From: Aphodoplasma sp045541115
GTDB taxonomy: Bacteria; Bacillota; Clostridia; UBA1381; UMGS1253
DNA length: 59,107 bases
Assembly: GCA_045541115.1 (NCBI GenBank)
Contig: JAZQIM010000018.1
Span: 1-59,107 of the forward strand
Reading direction: 5' to 3'
Shown here: piece after piece, positions 8,688-18,072 of the stretch
How positions within the stretch are numbered: the first letter of the stretch is position 1
How the letters are laid out: the number at the start of each line of letters is the position of its first letter
Notes under the pieces: model-generated
What the model was told of the DNA's origin: nothing
Seen by the model: only the letters and a program-made list of their open reading frames with translations
Database searches by the model: none
Translations under genes and position numbers: made by a program

Positions 8688-8960
8688 TTAGTTTATAGCG
8701 TCTTTTAAAGCTTTACCAACTTTAAATGCCGGAACCTTTGAAGCAGGGATTGTAATCTCTTTGTTTGTCTGAGGATTTCTACCCTTTCTTGCGGCTCTCT
8801 GTCTAACTTCGAATGTACCGAAGCCAACCAATTGTACTTTTTCGCCCTTCTTAAGTGCGCTTTCAATATTTGCAATAAATGCGTTTATTGCCTTTTCTGC
8901 GTCTTTTTTTGAAATGTCAGCGCTGCCTGCAACGTTTGCGATTAATTCAGCCTTGTTCAT
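8688..8960 (-). CDS. hup: HU-family DNA-binding protein
   Basis: A 90-residue histone-like nucleoid protein that binds and bends DNA as a dimer. The sequence runs MNKAELIANVAGSADISKKD with the HU signature GFGTFEVRQRAARKGRNPQT and the beta-arm IPASKVPAFKVGKAL. The length is exactly normal. The ribosome-binding site is AGGAGG. It lies between mazG and rqcP, the conserved order mazG–hup–rqcP seen in many Clostridia, and it has its own strong terminator. Confidence 0.97.
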   Translation of the reverse strand: MNKAELIANVAGSADISKKDAEKAINAFIANIESALKKGEKVQLVGFGTFEVRQRAARKGRNPQTNKEITIPASKVPAFKVGKALKDAIN

Positions 8961-9042
8961 TTGTTTTACCTCCTAAAAAAATAGTATCGTTTTATATTTT
9001 CTTCATTTGCTTTTTAAATCCTTTAAAAAATTTAAAAAATTT

Positions 9043-9828
9043 TTATTTTTTTTCGATTTTTGCTTGCTGCCATAGGGTTTCGAGCTCATCTAAGGTCAAA
9101 TTCGACAAATTTTGAGCGTTTTGTTGTGCAAGTTGCTCTAAAACATCAAAACGGCCTATAAACTTATCTGTGGCAAGACGTAGCGCTTCCTCGCTGTTTA
9201 TTTTTAAAAACCGGGCTACATTTACGACAGAAAAGAGCAAATCGCCGAGTTCTTCGGCAGCGTTTTGTAAGTCGTTTTTATCAATTGCGCGGCAAAGCTC
9301 ATCTGTCTCTTCGCGCACTTTATCGATAGCGCCAAAAATATCTTCCCAGTCAAAGCCGACATCCGCCGCTTTTTTTTGTACTTTTTGTGCGCGCATAAGA
9401 GCCGGAAGCGCAACTATGTCACGCATCGTTTCTGTTTGTGATTTTAACCCTTTTTCCTTCTTTTTATTCTTCTCCCATGTTCCGAGCGCCTCGTCTTCAT
9501 TTTTAGCGCTGTCTGTGCCAAAGACATGAGTATGTCTGTCAATCATTTTCTGGCTTATTTCATATACAACATCGTCAAAGTCAAATGCGCCGCGCTCACT
9601 TGCCATTTCAGAGTGAAAAACAACCTGAAAGAGCAAATCGCCAAGCTCGTTTGCAAACATGGCGTCATTTCCTCGCTCTAGCGCATCGATTGCCTCATAC
9701 GATTCTTCAATCATACAGTTTTTAATCGAATCGTGCGTCTGGACCTTATCCCACGGACAACCATTTTCGCCGCGAAGCTTTTTTACGATTTCTCGAAGTT
9801 CGTCAATTGTGTATTTCTTCTTTTGCAT
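9043..9828 (-). CDS. mazG: Nucleoside triphosphate pyrophosphohydrolase MazG
   Basis: A 261-residue all-alpha NTP pyrophosphatase with two MazG domains. The N-terminal one (residues about 18–95) carries GCPWDKVQTHDSIKNCMIEE with the metal-binding EExYE motif and ELGDLLFQVVFHS. The second (about 165–235) has a parallel EELGDLLFSVVNVARFL motif. The family hydrolyses canonical and aberrant NTPs, including dUTP and 8-oxo-dGTP in some species. It is 11 bp downstream of the SpoVB-like gene, so the two are probably co-transcribed; this is the yabM–yabN pair of Bacillus. Confidence 0.94.
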   Translation of the reverse strand: MQKKKYTIDELREIVKKLRGENGCPWDKVQTHDSIKNCMIEESYEAIDALERGNDAMFANELGDLLFQVVFHSEMASERGAFDFDDVVYEISQKMIDRHTHVFGTDSAKNEDEALGTWEKNKKKEKGLKSQTETMRDIVALPALMRAQKVQKKAADVGFDWEDIFGAIDKVREETDELCRAIDKNDLQNAAEELGDLLFSVVNVARFLKINSEEALRLATDKFIGRFDVLEQLAQQNAQNLSNLTLDELETLWQQAKIEKK

Positions 9829-9839
9829 TTTTTTCTCCT

Positions 9840-11471
9840 TTATTTCATTATGTGTGCTTTTGCCAAAAGAGTGTATATCTTATCGCCTTTGGGAAGCAGA
9901 AGTATATCTTCTTTTTTAATACAGCGCACAGAAAATATCATAACCGCGTACACGATGCATGCAAAGGCTATAGATAATAGCAAAGCCACAACATAATTCA
10001 TTGTGATTCTAAATAAAAAGTCGTAACATATAACAGTAGCTGCGCCCATTACAAGCACGCTCAAAAGCGGCTTTATAACGAAGTCAGAAAATTCGTATGT
10101 AATATTGGTTATTTTCTTTATAGAAATTACATTAAGAACCATAACCGTAAGATAGCATAAAAACGTTCCTATCGGCGCACCGTTTATATTTATTTCCGGC
10201 CTGCTTACTAAAAGTAAGTTCACAATAATTTTTACTATGCCACCGATTGCCATATTCATAACGGGCTTCCACACTTTTCCGTATGATTGTAAAATGGCAT
10301 TGGTTGTTTGTACAAGCGTTACACATGCAACCGCAAGTCCCATTACATTAAGCAAAAATGAGTGCAATGAGTCGTGATAGAGAAGCTGCAAAATAGGTGA
10401 GGCAAGTACGCTTAAACCGATTGCACACGGAAACGAAAACAAAATTGTAATGCGCATTGCTGACTTTGCAGTTTCAACGGCTCTTTCGCGAAGGTTCGCG
10501 CTTATTGCCGACGAAATTGTAGGAACAACGCTTATTGAAATGGCGGCAATAACCGTCGGTGGAACATTAAACATTGTAACAGCACGCGTAAGGTATCCAT
10601 ACAGGCTAAGACGCGCTTTTTCGCTGTAGCCGAGTGCGGCGAGCTGATTCATTATCATAGTCGTATCAATCAGCGAAGTAAGAGTAAAAACAGATACACC
10701 AAGTGTAATTGGAATAGCTATTGTAATAAGCTGTTTTAAAAGCTTTCTTCTGCTTCTTACAGGCAGGCCGTCTTTATGCAAATTTATATCGGTTTTTCTC
10801 TTTTTATATGACAAAGCATTATTTGTCCACAAAAGTATAAAGCCAAATGCTGTACCGAGCGTAACACCGCCTATTGCGCCTGCTGCGCCGTATTCTACAC
10901 CCATGCCGATAAAATTAAGAGCGAGCCATAATCCCATGCACAGTTTTCCAAGCGCCTCTACTATTTCGCTAAGTGCTGTGGGAATCATATTTTTCATGCC
11001 TTGCGAATAACCGCGATACGCTGACATCATCGATGTAAAGAACAAGCTCGGAGCGAGCGCTCTCATAGCATATTTTGCAGACGGCGCACCGAGAAGTGAC
11101 GAGAAGGTACTCGCCCCAAAGAAAAGAACTGAAAATCCGCATATACCCAGAACAAACATCAATACTTTCGCAATAGAGAAAATGCGTTGTGTCTCTTTTA
11201 CATTTCCGATGGCGTATGACTCTGAAACCATTTTTGAAATCGCTACGGGAAGTCCGGCAGTCGAGAGCATAAACAGCCAGTTATATATAATGTAGGCAGA
11301 GTTGTATATGCCCATGCCTTCTGTTTTTAAAATATAAGCATCGAGCGGGATTTTAAAAACGGCACCGATTGCTTTTATTACAATATGTGATGCTGCAATT
11401 ATTGCCGCGCCCCATAAAAAAGACTGGCTTTTTGCGGCGTATTTTTTTGATTTTTCTTTCAAAAATAACAC
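9840..11471 (-). CDS. spoVB: SpoVB/YabM-type polysaccharide flippase
   Basis: A 543-residue membrane protein of the MOP superfamily (SpoVB/MurJ-like) with about 14 transmembrane segments, beginning WGAAIIAASHIVIKAIGAVFKIPL, which is the family N-terminus. Relatives flip lipid-linked precursors across the membrane; SpoVB serves spore cortex synthesis, while YabM is related to the lipid II flippases. Either name is possible, and position next to mazG favours the YabM/SpoVB group. The start is uncertain: a GTG at 11471 sits right against GAGGAT, and a TTG three codons later (11462) has better spacing. Confidence 0.9.
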   Translation of the reverse strand: MLFLKEKSKKYAAKSQSFLWGAAIIAASHIVIKAIGAVFKIPLDAYILKTEGMGIYNSAYIIYNWLFMLSTAGLPVAISKMVSESYAIGNVKETQRIFSIAKVLMFVLGICGFSVLFFGASTFSSLLGAPSAKYAMRALAPSLFFTSMMSAYRGYSQGMKNMIPTALSEIVEALGKLCMGLWLALNFIGMGVEYGAAGAIGGVTLGTAFGFILLWTNNALSYKKRKTDINLHKDGLPVRSRRKLLKQLITIAIPITLGVSVFTLTSLIDTTMIMNQLAALGYSEKARLSLYGYLTRAVTMFNVPPTVIAAISISVVPTISSAISANLRERAVETAKSAMRITILFSFPCAIGLSVLASPILQLLYHDSLHSFLLNVMGLAVACVTLVQTTNAILQSYGKVWKPVMNMAIGGIVKIIVNLLLVSRPEININGAPIGTFLCYLTVMVLNVISIKKITNITYEFSDFVIKPLLSVLVMGAATVICYDFLFRITMNYVVALLLSIAFACIVYAVMIFSVRCIKKEDILLLPKGDKIYTLLAKAHIMK

Positions 11472-11656
11472 ATCCTCATACTTAATTTACATATATTATA
11501 ACAATATGCGCTCTTAAATAAAAGACCTTTTTAAAATTTTTATATTTCAATAATTTTTTGATATAAAAAATCACATAATAAATAAGCCGAAACATAAAGA
11601 AAAAAGTCTTTGGCAAAATTGATTTTTTATAATTTTATGAAAAAGGAGATAAAAAA

Positions 11657-11833
11657 ATGAGTGCAATTGGTTTTGTAAAGGGAATGATTGCGGGCGTGGC
11701 AGTCGGAGGCGCTTGTGTAATGCTTTTTGATCCGATTACTCCGCGCCAAAGAAAACGCGTAAAAAGGCAGGCTGCCGCAGCATGGCGAAGCCTTGCCGTA
11801 ATGGCGGATGATCTTATGCATATGAGAAAATAA
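11657..11833 (+). CDS. Small membrane-associated protein, YtxH-like
   Basis: A 58-residue ORF with an AAGGAGAT ribosome-binding site 7 bases before the ATG. It has a glycine/alanine-rich hydrophobic segment (IGFVKGMIAGVAVGGACVMLF, residues 4–24) followed by the positively charged DPITPRQRKRVKRQA and a helical end, as in short YtxH-like proteins of Bacillota. A single membrane anchor with a basic cytoplasmic tail is the simplest reading. It is monocistronic, closed by a terminator, and divergent from spoVB. Function is unknown. Confidence 0.75.
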   Translation: MSAIGFVKGMIAGVAVGGACVMLFDPITPRQRKRVKRQAAAAWRSLAVMADDLMHMRK

Positions 11834-11838
11834 CAAAA

Positions 11839-11862
11839 AATCCGCCCCGATGGGCGGATTTT
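11839..11862 (+). terminator. Terminator after the small membrane protein gene
   Basis: AATCCGCCC (11839–11847), a four-base loop CGAT, then GGGCGGATT (11852–11860) and a T-run. Confidence 0.9.
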
Positions 11863-11928
11863 TAACGCTGCAAAAATAAAAAGCATTAATCTGCCTTTTC
11901 GAGAAACTACTTCCCATAGATTATATAT

Positions 11929-13269
11929 TTGTCTGTATACATAAACGCAGATATGGTTAAGTTAAATGTGAAGGTGATGAGCCTTCAAAAATCAGCTTGG
12001 GAAGTGAAGCTTTTGCCACACAAAAAGAGTTTGATTTTTGCCCTGGCACTTTTCTTTTGTATATTGCCTTTTGCAAGCTGCTGCATAAGGCTTAATAACA
12101 CACTTCCGGACAAGCTTGCTGTTGTAAAGGGTGCAAATTGCAATATAAAAGTAGGCTCGCTCGTTTCTACACATTGTAATAACGCAGACGTTCTTGCTTC
12201 GGGCAATTCGCAAGACTCCTTTGCAAAAAAAGAAAACGGCAATCTGACGCTCTACACGCAGGATGCAGGCAGTTATGATGTCGAACTTAAACTTTTAGGC
12301 GTTCTTCCGATAAAGAAGATGTCGGTTGATGTAATTGAAGACGGTTATGTAATTCCCGGTGGCGAGGCAATCGGCATTAAAATTCACACTGAGGGTGTAA
12401 TTGTTGTAAAGTTGTCGGAAGTTGAGGACGAAAGCGCGCTAAAGCATAGTCCCGCAAAGGACGCCGGAGTTAAGGTGGGCGATATCATAACGGCGATTGA
12501 TGGCACGAAATTAAAAAACGCTGACCATTTTAAAGTATTAGTCGACAAAAAAGGCGAAGGAGGCGTTGATCTTGAGATAGTCAGGGAAGGAGAGACTATC
12601 ACAAGACACGTAAACAGTGTAAAAAGCCAGAGCGGCTACAAAGTAGGTGCGTGGATACGCGACAGCACTGCCGGAATAGGTACTCTTACCTTTATAAAGC
12701 CTGATACGAATGTGTTTGCATCTTTAGGGCATGGTATTTCCGATATCGATACAGGCCGGCTTCTTACGGTTTCGCAGGGAAGCATAACAGAATTTGACGT
12801 CACCTTCGTTGCGCGCGGACAGAAAGGTGAGCCAGGTGAGATTCGTGGAGTTTTTGAAAATAATGATGTAGGCGTTATAAAACAAAATTCATCTCTGGGA
12901 ATATATGGGGTATGTAACACAAATGAATTTTCGCCGCGTGATGCGGTAAAAATTGCGACTCGTTTTGAAGTACAACCGGGAAAAGCGAGTATTATATGCA
13001 CCGTTGATGAGAATGGGCCGGTTAGTTATGATATCGAAATAGAAAAAGTTATGACAAACAGCAGCGACGTACGAGGCATGGTTATAAGAGTAAGTGATGA
13101 AAGGCTATTAGAAAAGACAGGCGGTATTGTACAGGGGATGAGCGGCTCGCCAATTCTGCAGGATGGCAGGCTCGTGGGTGCGGTAACGCACGTATTTGTA
13201 AATGACCCCACACGTGGGTACGGCATATTTATTGAAAACATGATGGACGAAGCGCAGAAAATTAAATAG
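11929..13269 (+). CDS. spoIVB: SpoIVB peptidase (S55), SigK checkpoint protease
   Basis: A serine protease made in the forespore that crosses into the intermembrane space and triggers pro-SigK processing. After a short N-terminal extension there is one transmembrane/signal segment (SLIFALALFFCILPFASCC, about residues 34–52), then a PDZ domain (about 155–225: HSPAKDAGVKVGDIITAIDG). The S55 protease domain follows with FASLGHGISDID (catalytic His) and VQGMSGSPILQDGRLVGAVTHV (catalytic Ser in GMSGSP). No start has a convincing ribosome-binding site: ATGs at 11929, 11953 and 11977 are all in frame. SigK, its downstream target, is encoded at 28.3 kb in this window. Confidence 0.94.
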   Translation: MSVYINADMVKLNVKVMSLQKSAWEVKLLPHKKSLIFALALFFCILPFASCCIRLNNTLPDKLAVVKGANCNIKVGSLVSTHCNNADVLASGNSQDSFAKKENGNLTLYTQDAGSYDVELKLLGVLPIKKMSVDVIEDGYVIPGGEAIGIKIHTEGVIVVKLSEVEDESALKHSPAKDAGVKVGDIITAIDGTKLKNADHFKVLVDKKGEGGVDLEIVREGETITRHVNSVKSQSGYKVGAWIRDSTAGIGTLTFIKPDTNVFASLGHGISDIDTGRLLTVSQGSITEFDVTFVARGQKGEPGEIRGVFENNDVGVIKQNSSLGIYGVCNTNEFSPRDAVKIATRFEVQPGKASIICTVDENGPVSYDIEIEKVMTNSSDVRGMVIRVSDERLLEKTGGIVQGMSGSPILQDGRLVGAVTHVFVNDPTRGYGIFIENMMDEAQKIK

Positions 13270-13272
13270 AAA

Positions 13273-13304
13273 AAATGCTCACCTGTATTTACAGGTGAGC
13301 ATTT
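13273..13304. terminator. Bidirectional terminator between spoIVB and the DeoR regulator
   Basis: A 14-bp perfect stem AAATGCTCACCTGT / ACAGGTGAGCATTT with loop ATTT, flanked by A-rich and T-rich ends, between two convergent genes. Confidence 0.9.
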
Positions 13305-13324
13305 GCTTTGTATTTAATTGGTAT

Positions 13325-14071
13325 TTATTTAGTGCATATAAATGTGGTTTTATATTTTTGTTTCATTTCTTTTGGAAGATGTTTATCGCTTATAAAGTAA
13401 TCTACGTCATCTAAAGTAAGGCTGACAAATTTTGCTTCTGTATTAAACTTGTCGCTTCCACAAAGATATACAAGTTGTTTTGTATGCTTTCTAAAAGAGC
13501 TGTGATTGCGCACACCATTTTCTCCGAAAGAAAGAATCTGTCCATTGAGGTTAAAAGCAGTAGATGAAAAGAAAGCGATGTCAAAATTAAATTTTGTTAA
13601 TGATTCTAACATAAAATCGCCACCCAAAATGCCGGGGTATTCGATAACTCTTCCGCCTGTGCAATAAGTATTTATAGCGTGCTCGTTTAAAAAATCTGCA
13701 AGGAGCATATTGCAGGTAACTACCGTTATACCTTTTTTACAGATAAGATAACGTCCCATATACTGAGTCGTTGATGAACCATCAAGAAAAACACTGTCGC
13801 CGTTTTCAACTAAAGACGCGGCCTTTTTTGCGATAGCATTTTTTGCCGATTTCATGTTGTGTTGTCTGAATCGAAAAGGCGTAATATTAGCATCTTTGTA
13901 TGTAGCACCGCCGTAACTTCTTGTAATAAAACCCTGCTTTTGCAAAAGTGTTAAATCTCTTCTTATGCTTGCGGGACTATATTTTATCTCTTTTACGAGA
14001 TAATCCACCGTTACGTAATGATTTTCTTTAAGTATTTTCATTATTTTATCCATGCGTTCTTGCTGATACAT
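13325..14071 (-). CDS. DeoR-family transcriptional regulator
   Basis: A 248-residue repressor-type regulator. The N-terminal DeoR winged helix-turn-helix (MDKIMKILKENHYVTVDYLVKEIKYSPASIRRDLTLLQKQGFI) is followed by a sugar-phosphate isomerase-like sensor domain containing DGSSTTQYMGRYL and VVTCNMLLADFL. Such proteins usually sense a phosphorylated sugar or polyol. It is divergent from the MATE and AraM-type genes, 114 bp between starts, so it most likely controls them; glycerol-phosphate-type ligands would fit but are not shown. The ATG has an AAGGTG ribosome-binding site. Confidence 0.93.
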   Translation of the reverse strand: MYQQERMDKIMKILKENHYVTVDYLVKEIKYSPASIRRDLTLLQKQGFITRSYGGATYKDANITPFRFRQHNMKSAKNAIAKKAASLVENGDSVFLDGSSTTQYMGRYLICKKGITVVTCNMLLADFLNEHAINTYCTGGRVIEYPGILGGDFMLESLTKFNFDIAFFSSTAFNLNGQILSFGENGVRNHSSFRKHTKQLVYLCGSDKFNTEAKFVSLTLDDVDYFISDKHLPKEMKQKYKTTFICTK

Positions 14072-14185
14072 AACATCACCTTTTTTGATTATTGTTGATT
14101 ATTTTGAAAACTTTTCGACAATATTGATTTTTTCTGTTTTTTAAATTATACTTGATTTGATAATAAAAGTCAAGGAGATAAAGGT

Positions 14186-15568
14186 ATGAGAAGTCCTGCA
14201 AAACTGTATGAAGGAAATATGAGAAAAAATTATCTGTTATTTGCAGTTCCGCTGATTTTATCGCAGCTTCTTTTACAGTCATATAATTTTGTTAATTCAA
14301 TGATGATTGGCAAATATCTTGGAAGTGAAGCTTTTGCTGCAACAGCGGTTACTGCCGAATTGATTGACTTTTTAAACTCGATTTTTTTCGGTTATCTCAC
14401 AGGTATAGGCATATATGTTTCAGTACTTTTTGGCAAAAGTGAATATGAAAAAATGCTAAACGTCATTAAAGTTAATTTTATGTTTTCGTCCGTTTTTGCT
14501 GTTATAATAGTACTTATATGCAATTTATTTTGCGACCGGATTTTTGATATATTAAATGTAAATGACGAGATTTATAAAAACGCAGAAATTTATTTTAGGA
14601 TATATGTCTTAGGATATTTGGTTTTTCATTTTAATTGGGGGTTTATATACATTTCTAATGGAATGGGAATGACAAAAATTCCTCTTGCCGCTTCCGTCGT
14701 AACAGGAGTTATGAATGTGTTTTTAAATTATCTGTTTTTATCTGTTTTTAATAAAGGAATCGGCTATAGCGCTTTGGCAACCGTAATTTCTGCAATTATT
14801 ACCACCGCTTTCTATATTTTTGTTTTTTCAAAAATGTTTAAAAATATGGGCGTGGAATCAAAGGGGATTAAAATAAATAAAGATATTCTTAAAAATTCTG
14901 TAGACTATGGAGCGCCTTCAATGTTTCAACAGATGGTAATGTATGCTTGCACAGCGTTGGTTGCGCCTCTTACAAACACTTGCGCAACAGCCGATATTTC
15001 TGGTTATGCGATAGCAAACAAGGCTAGAAGCTTAATTTTAGCGGTTACTAACAGTTCAAGCAAGGCTAATACTAACTTTGTAGCTCAGGCTATGGGCGCA
15101 GGAAAGATAAATAAAATAAAAGAAGGAATAAAAGTCGGAACAACTCAGGGCTTACTGTTTTTTGGTGCAACGTTAATGTTTTTTATGATTTTTGCCAAAG
15201 AATTTACAGCGTTGTTTTTAGATCCGATAAAAGATGATGAGAGTTTTACAGTGAGTGTAAAAATAATAAGATTTTTACTCCCGTTTTTATTCTTTTACGT
15301 TTTCAACAACCTCTTTCACGGAATTTTCAGGGCGGTCGGCTCGGGAAAGCTTATGTTCATATCGACATTAATTTACGCAATTTCATATGTGATATATGCT
15401 TATATTCTTTTTGCTGTATTACCTTACGAAATACGAATTTACGGAGTACATATCACACTTGGCGGAGCATATATTACAGAATTGATATTTGCGACTTTTA
15501 TTTTCGTTACGGGAAAGTGGAAGTCTGCAGAATATAAAAAGCTTGAGCGGGAATGTAAAGACAATTAG
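14186..15568 (+). CDS. MATE-family transporter
   Basis: A 460-residue multidrug/toxic-compound-extrusion family membrane protein with about 12 transmembrane segments (first: YLLFAVPLILSQLLLQSYNFVNSMMIGKYLG). MATE proteins export small molecules using sodium or proton gradients; no substrate can be assigned. The ATG follows AAGGAGATAAAGGT. It lies between a divergent DeoR regulator and the downstream AraM-type dehydrogenase (111 bp gap), which suggests shared control. Codon and base use match the core genes. Confidence 0.92.
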   Translation: MRSPAKLYEGNMRKNYLLFAVPLILSQLLLQSYNFVNSMMIGKYLGSEAFAATAVTAELIDFLNSIFFGYLTGIGIYVSVLFGKSEYEKMLNVIKVNFMFSSVFAVIIVLICNLFCDRIFDILNVNDEIYKNAEIYFRIYVLGYLVFHFNWGFIYISNGMGMTKIPLAASVVTGVMNVFLNYLFLSVFNKGIGYSALATVISAIITTAFYIFVFSKMFKNMGVESKGIKINKDILKNSVDYGAPSMFQQMVMYACTALVAPLTNTCATADISGYAIANKARSLILAVTNSSSKANTNFVAQAMGAGKINKIKEGIKVGTTQGLLFFGATLMFFMIFAKEFTALFLDPIKDDESFTVSVKIIRFLLPFLFFYVFNNLFHGIFRAVGSGKLMFISTLIYAISYVIYAYILFAVLPYEIRIYGVHITLGGAYITELIFATFIFVTGKWKSAEYKKLERECKDN

Positions 15569-15679
15569 AAGCAGGTTTTTAGGCGCAGAATTTTTTAGAG
15601 AGTTAATTGTAAATATATTGATTTTTTTGAAGAAAATAATTAAAATAGAAGGTAGTATGTTAAACAGGAGGTATATAAT

Positions 15680-16981
15680 ATGTTTAAAAATATCAGCGAG
15701 AAAAACTGTTTATGTGGAAAACAGCACACTTTTACATCAAAAGTAATAACCAAAAAAGGTGCTATAAACAAACTACCATTGATACTTAAACAAATGAAGG
15801 TAAAAAACACATTTATAATCGCTGACAAAAACACATATTTGGCAGCAGGTAAAAAGGTAGCCTCAATACTGGATAACTCAGGCATTAAGAGCGAAAAATA
15901 TGTATTTATGAAGGATAATCTTGAGCCTGATGAAGCGAATGTAGGGCTTGCAGTTATGAATGCCGCACCGGATGCTGATGTTATAATCGGTGTAGGTTCA
16001 GGGGTTATAAATGATATAAGCAAGATAGTTGCCAAGGTATCGGGCAAAAAATATGTAATTGTCGCCACGGCACCATCAATGGATGGGTATGCATCAGCGA
16101 CATCATCGATGACAATGGAAGGGCTTAAGATTTCGCTAAACAGCAAATGTGCCGATGTTATAATTGGTGATTTAGACATTCTTTGCAAAGCACCGATAAA
16201 AATGATGGTCTCAGGTCTTGGAGATATGATAGCAAAATATGTTTCAATTTGCGAGTGGAGAATATCTAATATTGTAACAGGCGAATATTTTTGTGAAGAT
16301 ATAGCGAATCTTGTAAGGAGCTGTCTTGAAAAGTGCGTAGATAATGCGCAGGGGCTTTTGTGCCGCGACGAAAATGCCGTAAAAGCAGTTTTTGAAGGAT
16401 TGGTTGTGTGCGGTGCAGCGATGAAATTTGCAGGCTTGTCGCGCCCTGCATCTGGAGTAGAACATTATATGTCGCATGTGTGGGATATGAGGGCAGCAGC
16501 GTTTGGCACGCCGGCAGAGTTACACGGTATTCAGTGTGCAGTGGGAACAATAATTGCACTCAGATTATATGAAAAAATTAAAAAGGTAGTTCCCGACAGG
16601 AAAAAGGCTATTGAATATGCAGAAAATTTTGACTATACAAAGTGGAGCAGGGAACTGAAGGAATTTGTCGGAAAGGGCGCCGATACAATGATTGCCCTTG
16701 AGCAAAAAGAGCATAAGTATGATCTGAAAAATCATGCAAAGCGACTTGATATTATAATCGAAAAGTGGGACGATATTCTTAAGGTTATAGATGAGCAATT
16801 GCCTGCGGTTAAGGATATGGTGACATTAGCAGAGAAGATAGGACTTGCCAAGAACCTGCAGGAAATCTCGCTTGATGAAAAGATTCTTCCCATTACATTT
16901 AAGGCAACAAAAGATATAAGAGATAAATATGTTTTATCGCGTCTGTGCTGGGATTTAGGAATACTTGACGATATTATATAG
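15680..16981 (+). CDS. araM: sn-glycerol-1-phosphate dehydrogenase (AraM/EgsA family)
   Basis: A 433-residue iron-alcohol-dehydrogenase-superfamily enzyme. The AraM/EgsA group reduces dihydroxyacetone phosphate to sn-glycerol-1-phosphate using NAD(P)H and a divalent metal. Visible features are the nucleotide-binding GVGSGVINDISK (about residues 110–121), the TAPSMDGYASATSSM block typical of this group (about 134–148), and metal-site histidines in RPASGVEHYMSHVWDM and AELHGIQCAVGT. It has a strong AGGAGG ribosome-binding site. The enantiomer made differs from the usual bacterial glycerol-3-phosphate, which makes its pairing with a DeoR regulator and a MATE exporter notable. Confidence 0.88.
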   Translation: MFKNISEKNCLCGKQHTFTSKVITKKGAINKLPLILKQMKVKNTFIIADKNTYLAAGKKVASILDNSGIKSEKYVFMKDNLEPDEANVGLAVMNAAPDADVIIGVGSGVINDISKIVAKVSGKKYVIVATAPSMDGYASATSSMTMEGLKISLNSKCADVIIGDLDILCKAPIKMMVSGLGDMIAKYVSICEWRISNIVTGEYFCEDIANLVRSCLEKCVDNAQGLLCRDENAVKAVFEGLVVCGAAMKFAGLSRPASGVEHYMSHVWDMRAAAFGTPAELHGIQCAVGTIIALRLYEKIKKVVPDRKKAIEYAENFDYTKWSRELKEFVGKGADTMIALEQKEHKYDLKNHAKRLDIIIEKWDDILKVIDEQLPAVKDMVTLAEKIGLAKNLQEISLDEKILPITFKATKDIRDKYVLSRLCWDLGILDDII

Positions 16982-17102
16982 CTACTGCAAAATGACTATT
17001 ATAATTTAACTTGTATCCATTTACAAAACTTGCCTTTCATGATACAATTGTTTATAGCATATACTTAAGAAAACAGATGAAGACATAATGGCGGTGATTT
17101 TA

Positions 17103-17834
17103 ATGTTTGATGCACAAAAAGTAAAAAACGAATGCGTCGAATGGATCAGAAACTTTTTTGATGAAAACGGAAAAGGGTGCAATGCGGTTGTTGGCATTTC
17201 CGGCGGCAAGGACAGCTCGATTGCGGCGGCGCTCTGTGTTGAAGCTCTTGGCAAAGACAGAGTCATAGGCGTTTTGATGCCGCAGGGAGAGCAGCATGAC
17301 ATCGATATGGCGTACATGCTCGTTAATCATTTGCAAATAAAGCATTATGAGATTAATATAAAAGATGCGGTTGATAGTGTTATTAAAAATATGCCGGGCG
17401 AGCTTGCGCTCAGTGAGCAGGCAAAACAGAATTTGCCGCCGAGAATAAGGATGACGACGCTTTATGCCGTGTCACAAAGCGTTAACGGCAGAGTTTGTAA
17501 CACATGCAATCTGTCTGAGGATTGGGTCGGTTATTCTACGAGATATGGCGATTCGGTGGGTGATTTTTCGCCGCTGTCACATTTAACGGTTACGGAAGTT
17601 AAAGAGATTGGATACCTTTTGAATCTTCCAAAAGAGTTGGTTGATAAAACTCCAATTGATGGTTTGTGTGGTAAAACAGATGAAGAAAATCTTGGTTTTA
17701 CGTATGCCGAGCTTGATAAATATATAAGAGAAGGCGTTATTTGCGACAAAGAAAAGAAGCTTCTTATTGATAAAAAGCACAAAAATAATCTGTTTAAGCT
17801 CGAACTTATGCCGAGCTTTAAGCCGAGTTTATAA
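17103..17834 (+). CDS. nadE: NAD synthase, ammonia-type
   Basis: Catalyses ATP-dependent amidation of nicotinic acid adenine dinucleotide to NAD. The 243-residue form lacks the N-terminal glutaminase domain, so it should use ammonia. The PP-loop SGGKDSSIAAAL is at residues about 32–43, and the NLSEDWVGYSTRYGDSVGDFSPL substrate loop lies mid-protein. The start at 17103 is preferred because GGCGGTG lies seven bases upstream; an ATG at 17088 would place that site inside the gene. It follows the araM gene by 121 bp and precedes tRNA-Gly. Confidence 0.94.
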   Translation: MFDAQKVKNECVEWIRNFFDENGKGCNAVVGISGGKDSSIAAALCVEALGKDRVIGVLMPQGEQHDIDMAYMLVNHLQIKHYEINIKDAVDSVIKNMPGELALSEQAKQNLPPRIRMTTLYAVSQSVNGRVCNTCNLSEDWVGYSTRYGDSVGDFSPLSHLTVTEVKEIGYLLNLPKELVDKTPIDGLCGKTDEENLGFTYAELDKYIREGVICDKEKKLLIDKKHKNNLFKLELMPSFKPSL

Positions 17835-17868
17835 ATAAAAAAATATTTTAAAAAATTTTGAAAAAGAC

Positions 17869-17897
17869 TTTACAACGTATAATTTTCGTGTTATAAT
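17869..17897 (+). promoter_or_regulatory. Promoter of tRNA-Gly
   Basis: TTTACA (17869–17874), 17 bases, TATAAT (17892–17897), 20 bases before the mature tRNA. The element is embraced by an 8-bp inverted repeat ACAACGTA…TACGTTGT (about 17872–17911), which may be coincidental or an operator. Confidence 0.65.
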
Positions 17898-17917
17898 AAT
17901 TTACGTTGTAGAGAGAT

Positions 17918-17992
17918 GCGGGAGTGGCTCAGTGGTAGAGCGTCACCTTGCCAAGGTGAACGTCGCGAGTTCGAATCTCGTCTTCCGCTCCA
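17918..17992 (+). tRNA. tRNA-Gly (GCC)
   Basis: A complete cloverleaf: acceptor GCGGGAG / CTTCCGC, anticodon arm CACCT-TGCCA-AGGTG giving anticodon GCC, T-arm with GTTCGAATC, discriminator T, and an encoded CCA. A terminator follows at once. Confidence 0.97.
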
Positions 17993-17999
17993 AAAAAAG

Positions 18000-18022
18000 G
18001 CCGCATTTGTGCGGCTTTTTTT
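18000..18022 (+). terminator. Terminator of tRNA-Gly
   Basis: Stem GCCGCA / TGCGGC with loop TTTG, preceded by an A-run and followed by seven T. Confidence 0.9.
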
Positions 18023-18072
18023 ATACCTTGTAATAAATTTTTATATATTATGCATTATTTGCCAAAATGGTC

